Shown here: positions 23,753-35,035 of the stretch, piece after piece
Numbering within the stretch: position 1 is the first letter of the stretch
Layout: every line of letters begins with the position of its first letter
NCBI RefSeq assembly: GCF_019175385.1
Contig: NC_083340.1
Span: forward strand, 15,822,336-15,886,335
DNA length: 64,000 nt
Origin: Lycium barbarum
Taxonomy: Eukaryota; Streptophyta; Magnoliopsida; Solanales; Solanaceae
Direction of reading: 5' to 3'
Notes under the pieces: model-generated
The model's database searches: none
Told to the model about the DNA's origin: nothing
The model's input: only the letters and a program-made list of their open reading frames with translations
Translations under genes and position numbers: made by a program

Positions 23753-25072
23753 AGTTTACTTAGCTACCACTTAAAGCACCACCTATTTCGAATTAAAATA
23801 AAAAGCTTAAAACATTATTTATTTAGAAATCGAGTGAATACTTTTTTATAGCAAAATATATAAAAATTTCGTCAAATGCTTATGTTTAATATCTTTTTTC
23901 GAATAAATATAGTACTTCTTTCATCTCAAAAATAATATCATGGTTGGGCACATAAATCTAACTTTTCTACGTTAACTCGACATCAATGCTTTAATGTTTT
24001 TGCAAGAAAGTTTTTAAATATTGATAAGCAACATAAAAAGGTATTTTAAAATTACAGCCTTTACATAGTCATAATCAAAATAAATAAATCTAATTTCTCA
24101 AATAGTAAGAATGTCTAATAAATGGAGGTTAAAGCAATAATAATTTCAAAAACTAAATCAGCATAATGGTCCTATTGAAATAATGAATATATGTAGATTT
24201 TAGGTACAACTCTTAGTCTGTTTAATCAAACTTTTAAATGAGCTTATTTTGAAAAGTGTTCTTTAAAAATATACTTTTGGTCAGAAATAGATTGAGTAAT
24301 CAAAACTTTTTAGCAACAAAATTGATCAAATTTCTAAAAAGTACTTTTGGGAGAAACTATGTTTTAGATTCTCAAAAATAGTTTCTACTTTGTCCAATGA
24401 CACTTTTTTTCCTACAAGTTTGATCAAACACCTTAACTTTGATTAAAAAAAAAAATATACCTTTGGCCTTCAGAAGCTTGGTCAAGCAGGCTACTATTTT
24501 GATTGCACGCGGTGTACAATATTGTATTGGGGTTCAGTGCCAGCTTTAGGGTGAAGCTGATGAAGCAAAGGTCTAAGGCCCAAAAATTTTTAAGGCCCCA
24601 TTTTCACTAATATAAATAATAAATTAGTTTTTGGAAAAAATGGATATTTTAAAGTAAAAAGTGTAAATTTTTAAATAAAAAGTAAAAGAAAACTTTAAAT
24701 AGATTTGAACAATTCGAAACACATGAAAAATTATAACCCTAGTGTATCCAGAAACCGATTGGTAAAAACAACGAGGTGTACATTTCATGCACGAGAAACC
24801 ATACTGGTCATATTCCAACTAAGTTTATTTCATGGGATGTACGAGAGGCACACGAGATGCACGTGCGTGAGCTAGTTTTATTGAATATATTTAGTACATC
24901 TTGTTAAATTTGACTTTAGGCCACCAATTTTATTGAGCAGACCATGTTGGGGTCTAATTAAATTCGAATTCGTGGGGAAGTCTCAAATTGGTGAAACCCG
25001 AAACTTTAATCAAAAATAAAATATTTATCACTCCATCACAATCTTATTGATAATACAGGAAAAAAAATTAGT
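23753..25072. other. Gene-free AT-rich region
   Basis: No gene. Contains the weak inverted-repeat element at 24215-24492 and, near 24535-24960, sequence rich in AAGGCC motifs that looks transposon-derived but has no ends I can define. Confidence 0.4.
24215..24492. mobile_element. Possible MITE with AG(T/C)CTG ends
   Basis: Left AGTCTGTTTAATCAAACTTTT and right (reverse complement) AGCCTGCTTGACCAAGCTTCT form imperfect inverted repeats, resembling the ends of the element at 26997-27375. No target duplication was found. Confidence 0.42.
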
Positions 25073-25081
25073 ATAAAGAAA

Positions 25082-26095
25082 GGCAAAAGTCATAGATAGC
25101 CCCCTAAACTTTACCACATTTTCCTGTAGGATACCTAAACCGAAAGTTGTACCTATTGGGTACCTAAACCAATCCAAATTCGATCCCATTGGGTACCTTT
25201 TTCCTATGTGGCGCCTACGTGGCGCAGCAATTGAGTTCACTTTTTGTTGGGCGCGTGAACATCCCTTTTTTCCTTAATTTTTTTTTTGGTTAAATTTTTA
25301 CCTCTTTTAAATGAAATTTAATAGATAAATAAATAAAAAATTAACCCACCTGCCCAACCCCACCCCACCCCCCGTCTGTCCCTTGACCCCACCCACCCGT
25401 CTATCACCTAACCCCTCCCCTTTCTCCACTATACGTTCTCTTCAATTCTTTTTTTTTTCTCTTCTTCCTCTTCATTATAACAATTTATTTCTTTTAATTA
25501 TTTATATAAAATTAATTTGTGAATTGAATGTTGTTTCTTACCACCATTTTCTTTGTCCTTTTTAGATCTGAAAAGTAACATTACCATCTTGTTCAACGGG
25601 AAAAATGGGGATTCACCATTACTATGACTTTTTTTTTCATCTCACCTTTCATTAAAGATTGGTGGACCTTGTAAAGACATTGATAAACCTAAATAAGAGA
25701 AGAAAAAGGGAATAAATTATTGGTGGGGTGGGGGGACGGCGGTTGGGGGTGGTGTTGCGGCGGCCAGTGACGGGAGAGCGACGGCGGTTTCTTTTGCAGT
25801 TGGGAAAGGGGGGGGGGGGGGCGCGAAGAGATGAAATTTTGTTGGGGGTGTATAATTTATTTTTTAATTATTATGATGGACCCCCCCGCCCCACCGCCAC
25901 GTGTCACGTTTTTATTTGACAAAATTGTCACGTTATGGAGAGTGTAATACACTCTCTTAATTTTATTGATTATTGTGAAAAAAATACCCAATGAAATAAA
26001 ATTTAGACTGATTTATATACTCAATAGATACAATCCTCAATTTAGATACTAAAAAAAATGTGACAAAATTTAAGGGACTATTCATGACTTTTGCC
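25082..26095. mobile_element. Mutator-like non-autonomous element, copy 1
   Basis: TIRs begin GGCAAAAGTCAT on both strands and extend about 45 bases with mismatches. A perfect 9-bp duplication, ATAAAGAAA, flanks it (25073-25081 and 26096-26104), the length typical of Mutator-like elements. The interior has C-rich and G-rich tracts and an ACACTCTCTTAATTTT block shared with the second copy at 57928-59152 in the same orientation. No transposase. Confidence 0.88.
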
Positions 26096-26433
26096 ATAAA
26101 GAAATAGAAGCTAGACAAAACAAGTACAACGTAGTCACGAGGTGGTGGCCCTCACGTGCCATGCTTAAAGACAAGAAAGTAGGAAAGCAGGAACTGTCCT
26201 AACTCCTAGAATCTACTCAAAAAGGTTCTTTTTTTTCATAAAAATACAAATAAAAAAGATCTTCAATTAACTTAATAAAATAATGCACTTCATGTTTTGC
26301 TCAATAAATGCACTGCAACTTTGAAGGAAATAAAAATACACTGCAACTTTGCATCTATCCCTTCTTTTTGGTGTTTGTTTCTTATGTGAGGGAAAGATCA
26401 CAATCACTTTCCCCACTCCAAAAGAATCTTTTA

Positions 26434-26678
26434 GGGTCGTTTGGTAGGTAGTCAAAATTATCTCAGAATTATAATTTTGAGACTAATTTATCTTATCTAT
26501 TGAGATTATTTTATACCATCTCCAGTATAAGTGGGATAAGAAGGGATATCCATCTCTTGGGATGAGATACATTTTATATCTTATTTGGTATAAGGTATAA
26601 ATTTATATCTTCTATCAAATATGATATAAAAAATTAGTGCTGAAATATCTCAGCTTATACCATGCACCAAACGACCCC
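26434..26678. mobile_element. PIF/Harbinger-type (Tourist-like) MITE
   Basis: Ends GGGTCGTTTGGT on the left and GGGGTCGTTTGGTGCATGG read from the right, flanked by TTA on both sides (26431-26433, 26679-26681). The interior repeats TGGTATAAGG and GGGATAAG motifs. A relative is at 44969-45199. Confidence 0.8.
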
Positions 26679-26996
26679 TTAAAAATAAAAAATAAGTAAA
26701 AAATTATGCCTCTCCAAAAAAGCATAGATTTTGCTTTTCTGTGTTTGTTTTCCGGTTTGTGGATAAGAAGAAACAGCTATAACAAAAGACACTTGCCCTA
26801 CACTTCCAATTTATATAGTAAGAAAATTAGTATAAATCAATCAAGATGACATGTTGCTTTATTTTTATTTTTTTAGCAACAATTATAGTGAAGGAAAATA
26901 GTGAGATCTAGTCGACTTCACACATTACTTGTGATTGACTGTTGTCCATGTCACTGAGCTAGCTGCTCGATTGATGGTAATTTAAACGAGGCTTAT

Positions 26997-27375
26997 AGCC
27001 TATTTGGCCAAGCATATTTTTTCTCTAAAAATACTTATTTTTTCAATAAGTACTTGTTTAAAAAAAAGTAAAATGTTTGGTCAAGCTTTTAGGAGAAAAT
27101 AAGTGCTTTTGGAGAGTAGCAGAAGCAGTTTTTCAGAAGCTAAAAAAAACTGTTTTTGCCCAAAAGCACTTTTTTAAAAGTACTTTTGAGAAAAATACAA
27201 ATAGAAACACTTTTTAAAAGCTTGGTCAAACACTAATTGCTGTTCAAAAGTATTTTTTTAATTAATTGGCCAAACACAAACTGTTTTTCGCCAAAAGTAT
27301 TTTTTTTGAAATTTTTTTTTTTAAAAAAATAAAATTTTAAAATAAGCTGATTTTAAAAGCTTGGCCAAACAAGCT
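26997..27375. mobile_element. Inverted-repeat MITE with TTTGGCCAAGC ends
   Basis: AGCCTATTTGGCCAAGC at the left matches AGCTTGTTTGGCCAAGC read from the right, and many AAAAGTACTTTT/AAAAGCTTGG motifs lie inside. It could fold into one hairpin. No convincing target duplication. Confidence 0.55.
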
Positions 27376-28864
27376 AATAAAGAATAAAGGTTCATTATGT
27401 GACTTGTGAATTAACAAACCATCAAAAAGAAAATCCAATGTTATTTTCTCCAGTTTTAAATATTAATAGTTTTGAAAAATTAAATTTGTTTTAAAATATT
27501 ATTATCTTAGAAAATTAAGAAATTTATTACTTTTTAAAAATATATTAATACTGCCCATCATACGAGGACAAATCTTTGTTTATTAGTGAAATGAAAATAA
27601 AGTGATGTTGGTTACACGAGGTTAAAGAATCATCTCACATTCGAATGCAACTGTACAACCTTCATTATTTTGTTTTCAATATAAGTTCAGATGCCAATGT
27701 TTATTTAATCAATTTATTAGTATAGGTGTGCCGTAAGGGGCATAGTACTCTTTAATGCTTTACTATTACTAGAAAACAACTAATTGGAGATTGATGACCA
27801 AAATAAACAAATAAATAAAAGAAGAAACAGGAAGAAAAAACCAAAAAAATGATTGTCGTGTGTCTACTCACTCCAATTTAGAAAATCCTTCAATAAGGAG
27901 TGGCGAAATTATCCATTTTGTTGCTATAATTATTATTCTCGCCAATGTTATCTTCATTATTTGCAGGGGCACCTCAATGGAATTAGTGGCCTTAAAGCCC
28001 GATCTTAACAACGATCTCAAGTATATTCAATTAAACTAACTTCTGCATCTGTCGAAAGTGCATCTTGTACGCCGCACGTACATTTCGTGATTATATGTAC
28101 ATCCCTTTGCCTCAAGTAAAAAATAAAATAAACGGCACGTAACCAAAAAATATTCAAAACTTGACTTCATAAACCAATGCGTTCTTAAATATAGCAATCT
28201 TTTTCCATCGATGAAAATCTCACAAGAGTACCTTCTACTTCTAACATATGTTATAGGTATTAGATTAGAATCATCACCAACGAGCTCATAAGAAGTGATC
28301 CTATTTTTTGCTCATCGGGTTTTGATAAAGACAAAAAAAAATTTAAGCGATCAACCTCGGTTGAACAACAGATCAAAATATAAAGAAGTATTACTCTCTT
28401 CGTAGTCGTTCCAATCTCTAAATATAATTTGTACAAATAAGAATCTCATGATTTCTTCATATAAATAAATCTATAATTTATGGAGCAATTACTTAAACAT
28501 ACATTTTGTGTTATGTGTGTGTACTTGTAAGAGATATCGTCTCCGCTTACTGAGTGTTGCTTGGCTAGATGCTTCTATTTCGTATTCGTAGATTAAAATG
28601 TTATCTAGGTGATCAGAAAAGTCATTTCCTTCATTTCTTCCTGAAAAATAGATCTTCCATAACTCGCAGATAATGAGTTATTCCTCTATGATCTTTAGGC
28701 GAGCTAACCGACCATGCTTTGCAAAAAAATCCTTCCTTACTTTTCAAATTATTGACTTGTTGTGAAACATCCAATTTTATATCTTAAACAATATTAAGAT
28801 TAAAGAAAATAATTGTAACTAGATAATAGGCGTCGGAAGAAAGCTAACGATGTGTGTATGCTTG
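27376..28864. other. Gene-free AT-rich region
   Basis: No open frame with a recognisable domain, no TIR pair or LTR boundary that I could find. Appears to be ordinary diverged intergenic DNA. Confidence 0.4.
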
Positions 28865-29007
28865 AAATAATTGGATCCGACTCACCTCCGGTGAGCCTTC
28901 TCTCCATTTCCTTCAGTTGCCCTCTTGATTTTTGACATCTGTCACTAACTATATCTAATGACAAATAATTATTCTATCACATGAACCTTCACTCACACAA
29001 ACTAACT
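28865..29007 (-). repeat. Unclassified dispersed repeat, copy A, part 1
   Basis: In reverse complement it matches 39240-39281 joined to 39938-40036. Shared blocks include TTTGTGTGAGTGAAGGT, CATGTGATAGAATAATT, GACAGATGTCAAAAATCAAG and GAAGGCTCAC. It is interrupted at 29007 by a solo LTR and resumes at 34962. It has no coding content and no clear ends, so I cannot classify it. Confidence 0.75.
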
Positions 29008-29282
29008 TGTAATATGGCCTTCATTTTGATATAGGCATAAGCCTATTAGCAATGAACTTGTGCACCAAGTTTTAATATCTGTGGTGGATATATTTTTTCT
29101 CCACATTACCCATGGCATCACAAACTTGGAGACCAAGTACTTCTCGCTATAAATAGAAGAGCTTCCCAAAGTTGAAGATACACCAAAAACAATTTAAAGA
29201 GCTTCCCTCTCACTTTGTATTCTTCTCCTCTTTTAGAGTATTTTTGTAAGAGAGTTGTGTCGGGAAACACTTGTGTAAACCC

Positions 29283-29742
29283 TATTATATAGTTTGTAAT
29301 ATTGGAGTAATTTGGGTACTACAGTTGAAATAACTAGTTTGGGTCCCATAGATGAAATAGGTACCATCCGTGAAAACTCTTTTTGGGTACCACCATTGAA
29401 ATGGGTACTGTTGGTGAAATATTCCAACAGGTACCAATGGTGAAATTCCTACCAAGTAATACTGGTGAAATTTCAACGTGTTTGTTCTGCATAAGGACAC
29501 AACCTTTCGAACAAGGACACAATCTTTCGGAACAAATGTTTAATTCAACTGCTTATCTTCTTTATAAATAGAGAAGTAATTACTCCATATCAAACACTTT
29601 TAATTTAACTGATAATAGGCTTGTTGTATCCCAAAAGGAGCGTTGTCTGCTAACCCAATAGACAGGCAATCACTCTTTTGAGCCAGTGATAATATCACGC
29701 CTCAAACCTTTCCTTTCTATTCTCTTCATCTAAATTCTAACA
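29283..29742 (+). repeat. 5' LTR of the Copia element
   Basis: Aligns with 34257-34691, with small indels near 29500-29530 and 29660. It contains several copies of a short GGTACCA(C/T)-(C/T)GTGAAAT motif (29335-29470) in both direct and variant forms, possibly enhancer-like sub-repeats. A TATAAATAG box is at about 29564-29572. Confidence 0.88.
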
Positions 29743-29768
29743 ATTCAAAAGATTGATTTCTCACTATT

Positions 29769-32700
29769 ATGGAAATCAATCAAAATTCTGCAATCTCTTT
29801 GATGAATAAGGATTTCATCAAACTTGATAGGTTTGATGGAACCAACTTCACTCGCTGGAAGGATAAGATGGTGTTTCTTCTCATTGCTTTAAAAATTTAT
29901 TATGTTTTGGATCCTGAAATCACTGCAATTCCAGAACCAATTGAGGGAGAATCTGAAACTGTGAAAGCATTAAGGAAGAAATGTGAAGAGGATGAACTAA
30001 TTTTTTGTGGGCATATTCTCAATATGCTCACTGATCAATTATATGATCTCTATTCAAATTTGAAGACTCCAAAAGAAATATGGGATGCGCTGGAGGAAAC
30101 ATATCAAAACAGAAAAAAAAAAAAAAAAAAAAAGGCACAGATAAGCTTCTTTCTTTGCAATATTTTGAGTTTCAAAGTAAAGAGAACTTATCAATCATGG
30201 ATCAAATTTATAAACTGCAAGTATTAGTTTCTAAACTACGAGATCTTGATGTGAAAATTCCTCATGCTCTGCAAATAGGTGCAATTCTGTCCAAACTGCC
30301 TAGTTCATGGAAGAATTATAGAAAGAAAATTTTGCATTCTCGTGAAACTCTGACTTTTGAGCAATTCAAAACCCATCTGCAAATCGAAAGTGAAACTCGT
30401 GCACGCGACTCAGAGTTTCAACCTGTTTCAAAGATTAATAATCTGAGTCACTATGTTGAAAGCAAGTCAAAGTACGAAAACGGTTCTAGTTCTGGTCTTA
30501 AAGCCAATAAAAAGGTTTTTAAGAAAAAGGCTATAAAGCCAGTTACTTGCTTTAATTGTGGCAAGAAAGGCCATTTTGCTCGTGACTGCAGGTTTAAAAA
30601 GAAGGGAACGAATTTTGGAATCTCAGAAAATTCCAAAAAGGCAAACATGATTGAGGAAGATGTTACATATTTGGTTGTTATGGTATCCAATTTAAATATT
30701 GGAATGGTAACAGAAGTAAACATGGTTGATCCCTCAAAGTCAGAAGAATGGTGGCTAGATTCTGGCGCTACCATTCATGTTTGCAACAACAGAAACTTAT
30801 ACAAAACATATAAGAATGCAAGAGCAATAATGCTGAAGCAAAAGTTGAAAGGCAAAGGCAGCGTGAAATTAAATTTCACATCTGGACAAAAACGAACTTT
30901 GTTGAATGTTTATCATGTGCCTGAAATTAGGAAGAATTAGTTTCTGCAAGTTTGTTATCCAACAAAGGATTTAAGATTGTCATAGAATCTGCTAGTGTTA
31001 TTATTTCTAAGAATTCTATGTTTGTTGGGAAAGAATACTATTGTAATGGTTTGTTCAAGATGAATATTAATAATATTAAGAGTTCTGCTTATAGGTCTGA
31101 GTCAAATTCTTTGTTATGGCATGCTAGATTAGGACATTTAAATTTTGGTTCTATGAAATTCATGTCAAGGATTGGATACTTAGAATGCAATAATAAACAA
31201 TTAGATAAGTGTGAGGTTGGCATCCAAGCAAAAATGACAAAGAAATCTTTTCCTAGTGTTGAAAGAAATTCACAACTACTTGAACTTATACATCCTGATA
31301 TATGTGAATTAAATGGAATTTTTAACAAGACGAGCAAAGAGATATTTTATTACTTTCATTGATGATTATTCTAGATATAGTCATGTTTATTTAATCGAAA
31401 CAAAAGATGAAGCCTTTCAGAAATTCAAGAAATTTAAATCTGTTGTGAAAAATCAAAAGATCAAAATTTTAAGAAGTGACAGGGGAGGAGAGTATTTCTT
31501 CAATGAATTTGATGAATTTTGTGAAGTTCATGGAATTATACATCAGAAAACTTCACCTTACACTCCACAACAGAATGGTAACGTTAGTAGATATGACTAA
31601 TGCCTTGCTCTTAAATGCTCAATTACCTCAAGATTTGTGGGGAGAGGTTGTACTAACAACTTGTCATATTCTTAATAGAGTTCGTTTTAAGAAAACACAG
31701 ACCTCTCCATATGAGTTATGGAAAGGTAGAAAACCTAACTTAAATTATTTGAATGTGTGGGGGTGCCTAGCCTTTTATAAGGTTCTTGACCCTTGAAGAT
31801 CAAAGTTAGTTCCAAGAGGTATTAAGAGCATATTTGTTGGTTATGCACAAAACTCAAAAGCATATAGACTTTTGAATTTGGAGAAAAATGTTATTGTAGA
31901 ATCGGTGCATGTGGAATTTTTAGAAAATAAATTTCTATATAATTCTAGTGAGAATTCTACAAAAGAGCAAAGCACAAGTTCTCCTGCTCAAAGTAATTTT
32001 GAAATGATAAATAAGAAAAGAGGAGATGATTCTCAACATGAAGTTGAACCTCGGAGGAGTCAACGAGTGAGAAAAGAAAAGTATCTAGACTCCGATTTTA
32101 TTTCTTCACAAGACATTGTATTTCTTGTAGAAGGAAGTAGGAGCAAAGTCAATCAATGTATACCCATTTTGTTAAATACTGAAAGTGATCCAAAAAGCTT
32201 TAAAGAACAATGTCTTCTACAGATGCAGCTTTTTGGAAAGAAGCTATAAATGATGAGATGAATTCTATATTATCCAACAACACTTGGATAATAGTAGATC
32301 TTCCTACTGGTTCTAAACCTATAGGTTGTAAATGGGTATTTAAATATGATACCAATGGTTGTGTACAAACCTTTAAGGCAAGGTTGGTTGCTAAAGGTTT
32401 TACACAAAAGGAAGGTATTGACTATTTTGATACATATGCTCCTGTTGCACGAATAACATCCATAAGAGTGCTTTTGGCTTTATCCTCTATACATAATTTA
32501 TATGTGTATCAAATGGATGTGAAAACTATATTCTTGAACGGTGATTTATGTGAAGAAATATATATGGAACAACCAGAGGGATTTGTTCTTCCTGCAAACG
32601 AGAATAAAATTTGCAAGTTAGTAAAATCCCTTTATGGGTTAAAGCAAGCTCCAAAGCAGTGGCATGAGAAATTTGATGATGCCATTTTATCATATGGATT

Positions 32701-33751
32701 TGTACATAATAATGCTGATAAATGCATTTATTCTAAGTTTACAAAAGATTATGGTGTCATAATAAGTCTTTATGTGGATGACTTATTGATATTTGGTACA
32801 AACATGCTTGAAGTTAATGATACTAAAAAGTATCTCAATTCAGTCGTTAAAATGAAAGATCTTAATGAAGTTGACACCATTCTTGGAATTAAGATCAAGA
32901 AAAGTGATAAAAGTATCTCCTTAAATCAATCACATTACATAGAAAATGTGGTTCCAAAATTTAGTCACTTGAAAATCAAAGAGATTAAAACTCCTTTAGA
33001 TTCAAATTTAAAGTTGACTGAAAATATTGGAAGGGTCGTAGCACAATTGGAATATGCTAGTGCTATTGGAAGTATTATGTATGCAACACATAGCACACGA
33101 CCGGATATAGCACATGAAGTCTACAAACTTTCAAGATATACAAGTAAACCAAGTGCTGAACATTGGAAAGCTATTTCAGGAGTGCTTGGTTATTTAAAGA
33201 AAACAAAGAATGTTGGATTATGTTATAATAATTTTCCCAGCACATTAGAAGGGTTCTCTGATGCTAATTGGATAACCAATGATGATGATAAAAAATCCAC
33301 ATCGGGATGGATATTTACGTTGGGAGGAGGTGCTATAAGTTGGGCATCAAAGAAGCAGACTTGTATTACACATTCTACAATGAAATCAGAATTTTTGGCA
33401 CTAGCAGTTGCTGGAAAATAAGCGGAATGGCTGAAAAACAGGTTATTAGATATAAAGTTGTGGCCACAACCGATGCCAGCCATTCCAATATATTGTGATA
33501 ATGAGGCAACATTGAGCGTTCCTCATAATAAGATATACAATGGAAAGTCTAGACATATTAGTCTGCGACATGCCTATTTGAAAGAATTGCTTATAAGTGA
33601 TGTCATGACAATTATATATGTTAAGTCCTGCGAGAATTTAGCAGATCCGCTTACAAAAGCACTTCCTAGAGATGCTACTACAAAAGCATCTAGCGGGATG
33701 AGATTGAAAACCTTAACTATAAGTACATTATTAGAGGGAACCCAACCTTGA
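29769..33751 (+). pseudogene. gag-pol: Copia gag-pol, multiply broken
   Basis: One polyprotein in order: gag (from 29769), a CCHC knuckle CFNCGKKGHFARDC near 30549-30590, protease with WWLDSGATIHVC near 30751-30786, an HARLGH pre-integrase block near 31120, integrase with FIDDYSRYSHVY and RSDRGGEY, RT with YVDDLLIFG near 32772-32798, and RNase H ending KHIS-like RHISLRHAYLKE near 33549. Breaks are many: a run of about 21 A at 30113-30133 shifts the gag frame, frames change near 30940, 31310, 31575 and 32215, and stops occur near 31794 and 33419. The region after TSPYTPQQNG is missing, together with the catalytic glutamate of the integrase. It cannot transpose by itself. Confidence 0.92.
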
Positions 33752-34256
33752 GTTAGCAAAACTAAGAATAAAGGTTTAATAGGTAAAAACAATCTATTAA
33801 TGTCGTTTTAGCACTTAAAAGAAAAGTATCAAATCTTTAAGCCTTGTCCTAAGATGATGAGTGCATACTGTTACAGGGAGAGGATGATCAAAAACTCTTA
33901 ATGAAAATGTCAAATGTCTGGAGTAACAGGGACATAAAACATTTTTACCTATATGAATACAATAGTGGTGCCACTTCAACAAGAGTTAATAAGGTTTGCT
34001 CTTGTAAGTATTCATGAATTGGGATTAGCGCATAGCCTTTAAGTGCTTGAGCGAATTGGTGACTTAAAGTGGCTGGATAATATCATGCATGTGAAGTTTT
34101 CTGTTTAGGCACGAGGGAGTTATGGTTCAATTCTTAGTAATACCGATAACTTCATCTAAACTTTAAAATATTTACACTACTAGAAAGTTCAAATATATGG
34201 GATACTTTCTATTATGTATGATATTAGGAGTAGTATTACAAACTAGAGTTGAACCC

Positions 34257-34691
34257 TGTTATATAGTTTGCAATATTGGGGTAATTTGGGTACTACAATT
34301 GAAATAACTATTTTGGGTACCATAGATGAAATAGGTACCATCCTTGAAAACTCTTTTTGGGTACCACCATTGAAATGGGTACCGTTGGTGAAATATTCCA
34401 ACAGGTACCATTGGTGAAATTCCTATCAGGTACCATAGGTGAAATTTCAACGTGTTTGTTCTGCATAAGGACACAACCTTTCGGAACAAGTGTTTAATTC
34501 AACTGCTTATCTTTTCTATAAATAGAGAAGTAATTTCTCCATATCAGACACTTTTAATTTGCTTGATAATAGGCTTGTTGTATCATAAAAGGAGCATTGT
34601 CTGCTAACCCCATAGACAACGCTCTTTTGAGACAGTGATGATATCACGCCTCAAGCCTTTCCTTCCTATTCTCTTCATCTAAATTCTAACA
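34257..34691 (+). repeat. 3' LTR of the Copia element
   Basis: Starts TGTTATATAG and ends ATTCTAACA. It keeps the TG start lost in the 5' LTR and lacks a 17-base internal repeat present there. Followed by AACCC. Confidence 0.88.
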
Positions 34692-34961
34692 AACCCTTTA
34701 TTGGAGTGATCTTGCGAGGCTATTCTCTTGGGGGTTTTTGGGATATTAGAGTATTTAATTACTCTAATTCTGTATTCTCTTTTGTTGTTTTGTACTCTCT
34801 TTTGCATCTGTTGGTGTCAGTAAATTTGATCCTCTTTTGATTGTGGATGTAGGTCAAGTTGACCGAACCACGTTAAATCTTTGTCTCCTGTTATCCTTGT
34901 TATTGTCTTTAATTGACTGCTTTGTCTAATTTCACACTATCCTGGACACCCAATCCTAACA

Positions 34962-35035
34962 TAACTCAACCCTATTTTCCCTTTCCCTCCCAAGTCCCAA
35001 TCTGCATTTTAAAGCATGGTACTTACATGGGTGAG
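34962..35035 (-). repeat. Dispersed repeat copy A, part 2
   Basis: In reverse complement it continues the match to the copy at 39205-39240 (GGGAGGGAAAGG and GGGTTGAGTTA blocks against GGGTGGGAAAGG and GGGCTGAGTTA). This confirms that the solo LTR at 29008-34961 interrupted one continuous repeat. A second solo LTR begins at 35036. Confidence 0.65.

Larger units (their letters stand above)
29283..34691 (+). mobile_element. Defective Ty1/Copia retrotransposon
   Basis: A 5.4-kb element between exact AACCC duplications (29278-29282, 34692-34696). Integrase precedes reverse transcriptase, which defines Copia. The LTRs (460 and 435 bp) end in TAACA; the 3' LTR starts TGTTA and the 5' LTR starts TATTA, so the terminal TG has mutated there. 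No TGGTATCAGAGC-type primer site follows the 5' LTR; the sequence is ATTCAAAAGATTGATT instead. Coding frames are broken repeatedly. It is inserted in the solo LTR at 29008-34961, in the same orientation. Confidence 0.92.
29008..34961 (+). mobile_element. Solo Copia-type LTR split by a younger Copia element
   Basis: Begins TGTAATATGG and ends CAATCCTAACA, flanked by an exact 5-bp duplication, TAACT (29003-29007, 34962-34966). Removing the inner Copia element (29283-34691 plus one AACCC) leaves an LTR of about 540 bp. It has a TATAAATAG box at 29148-29156, an R/U5-like segment and a GACCGAACCACGTTAAATC block near 34860 that I associate with plant Copia LTRs. No internal region or second LTR is present, so it is a solo LTR left by recombination. 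Confidence 0.8.
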
